Shown: one piece after another, positions 5,665 through 6,452 of the stretch
Layout: each line of letters starts with the position of its first letter
Position numbering within the stretch: the stretch's first letter is position 1
Origin: an uncultured Selenomonas sp.
Lineage (GTDB): Bacteria > Bacillota > Negativicutes > Selenomonadales > Selenomonadaceae
DNA length: 6,452 bases
Reading direction: 5' to 3'
Assembly: GCA_937981305.1 (NCBI GenBank)
Contig: CALJPB010000210.1
Coordinates: 1 to 6,452, forward strand
Position numbers and translations under genes: made by a program
The notes under the pieces: model-generated
Database searches by the model: none
Told to the model about the DNA's origin: nothing
The model's input: the letters and a program-made list of their open reading frames with translations, nothing else

Positions 5665-6333
5665 ATGGCTATTATCTTTTATCCGAGCTGCAAAATCCAA
5701 GCAGACTTTCCCGCCGAGAGTGTGGCGGTACGCCGCTATCTTGAGGAGCGGCACGGTGTCGTGACAGCAGGCTGCTGCCGCCCACATCACCCAAAGCTGA
5801 CACCGGAGGATCACGCCATCGTTCTATGCAACAACTGCGCGAACATCGTCGAGGAGAGCTCCAATGCGGCCGCATTCACCTACGTCTGGGAGCTGATTGA
5901 TCGGGATGCGGATTTCCCCTTTCCCGACTACGGCGGCGAGTGCATGAGCGTGCAGGACTGCTGGGCAGCGGTGGAGCGGCGCGATATGCAGGAGGCGATC
6001 CGCTCCCTCCTGCGCAAAATGAATGTAACCATCGTCGAGCAGGAGGAGAATTTCGACAAGACCCGCTTCCACGGGCACGCCCTCCTCGCCCCCTGCTTTC
6101 CCGGCAACGCGAAGCTCATCCCGCGCCGCTACGAGAACGGCAACTCCCCCATGTTCACCCCCATGACAGAGGAGGAGCAGCACGCCTACTTCCAGCGGCA
6201 CGCACAGAAGCTGCCGACGGAGAAGGCAGTCTGCTCGTGCAAGTACTGCCGCGACGGCATCGATGCGTGCGGCAAGACAGGCGTCCACATCCTCCAGCTG
6301 CTCTTTCCGATAAAGGAATCGCTGATAAAATGA
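5665..6333 (+). CDS. Cysteine-rich protein, possible Fe-S/metal-binding (CCG-like)
   Basis: This 222-residue soluble protein has 12 cysteines: C9, the pair C37-C38, C55 and C58 (CNNC), C93, C99, C144, and the cluster C190, C192, C195 and C202. The pattern of FYPSC near the N-terminus, then a CC pair, then CxxC recalls the CCG domain of heterodisulfide reductase subunit B and related Fe-S proteins. Here the third glycine is replaced (CCRP) and the spacing from CC to CxxC is short, so this is only a distant resemblance. Residues 92-130 (with SVQDCW, AIRSLLRKMN and VEQEEN) look like a second conserved block. There is no signal peptide or membrane helix. The ATG has AGGAGAG at 5648-5654, 10 nt upstream. 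The gene lies 42 nt after the GNAT gene in the same direction and may be co-transcribed. I do not recognise an experimentally studied homologue, so I give no function. Confidence 0.75.
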   Translation: MAIIFYPSCKIQADFPAESVAVRRYLEERHGVVTAGCCRPHHPKLTPEDHAIVLCNNCANIVEESSNAAAFTYVWELIDRDADFPFPDYGGECMSVQDCWAAVERRDMQEAIRSLLRKMNVTIVEQEENFDKTRFHGHALLAPCFPGNAKLIPRRYENGNSPMFTPMTEEEQHAYFQRHAQKLPTEKAVCSCKYCRDGIDACGKTGVHILQLLFPIKESLIK

Positions 6334-6354
6334 AGTCCGTCGTATTGGTGCAGA

Positions 6355-6436
6355 TTTTTTGTCCTGTCAAGGAGACAAACCGGACGCATAGCCGTCCGCT
6401 ATGTGGAGGATTTGTCGACACAGACAGGGCGAAAAA
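6355..6436. repeat. Nested inverted repeat, likely dispersed element or structured RNA
   Basis: The outer arms 6355-6368 (TTTTTTGTCCTGTC) and 6423-6436 (GACAGGGCGAAAAA) pair over 14 bp with two G-U pairs. Inside, GACAAA (6374-6379) pairs with TTTGTC (6411-6416). At the centre CGGACG (6381-6386) pairs with CGTCCG (6393-6398), or alternatively CGCATAG (6385-6391) pairs with CTATGTG (6399-6405). It begins 22 nt after the stop of the cysteine-rich gene. The 3' side ends in A rather than T on both strands, so it does not look like an intrinsic terminator. The rest of 6334-6452 holds nothing else I can name. Confidence 0.6.
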
Positions 6437-6452
6437 GATGTGCTAAGACGGC

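Noticed and set aside
6372..6400. Resemblance to a c-di-GMP (GEMM-I) riboswitch: CAAACC followed by GGACGCATAGCC
   Set aside because: The hairpin expected between CAAACC and the ACGCAAAGCC-like segment is absent, and no GGTAGCCGGG-like receptor follows.
6330..6446. 38-residue open frame starting with an ATGA overlap at the end of the cysteine-rich gene
   Set aside because: No good ribosome site, no recognisable protein similarity, and most of it lies in the nested inverted repeat, which explains the sequence better.

Overview
The window looks like chromosomal DNA from an anaerobic, fairly GC-rich member of the Firmicutes. My best guess is the Negativicutes (Selenomonas or a relative). This rests on the AGGAGG-type ribosome binding sites, an oxygen-sensitive class III ribonucleotide reductase activase, a CheX-type chemotaxis protein and the overall character of the proteins. 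The taxon is an inference; there is no rRNA or other marker in the window.

Layout. From the left edge to about 2215 there is a rightward run: the 3' part of a cytidine deaminase gene, a stand-alone CheY-like receiver that overlaps it, a CheX-like phosphatase-family protein joined to the receiver by an ATGA overlap, and an MscS-family mechanosensitive channel with a TTG start. A regulatory region of about 290 bp follows (2216-2506). It holds a hairpin, three consensus DnaA boxes, a strong sigma-70-type promoter, and two NrdR-box-like palindromes 32 bp apart that flank and overlap that promoter. This promoter drives a two-gene operon: a 94-residue protein that resembles only the C-terminal glycyl-radical tail of anaerobic ribonucleotide reductase (NrdD), and the activase NrdG. 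A long perfect hairpin (3290-3334) serves as a terminator shared with the leftward operon that converges on it.

The leftward operon runs from about 5052 to 3344. It encodes a single-domain EamA (drug/metabolite transporter superfamily) membrane protein, then a DUF819 (YjcL-like) membrane protein. Its promoter lies back to back with that of a rightward GNAT acetyltransferase gene (5134-5622). A 222-residue protein with 12 cysteines follows (5665-6333); it looks like a metal- or Fe-S-binding protein distantly like the CCG (HdrB-type) domain. The right end (6355-6436) is an 82-nt nested inverted repeat that looks like a dispersed repeat or a structured RNA rather than a gene.

The most interesting part is the nrd locus. 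It has a free-standing NrdD-like glycyl-radical domain without the usual zinc cysteines, placed first in an operon with its activase, under what look like combined DnaA and NrdR controls. No full NrdD is in the window, so it is open whether this small protein is half of a split reductase, a spare part like GrcA/YfiD, or a decoy. Second in interest are the receiver/CheX pair and the cysteine-rich protein.
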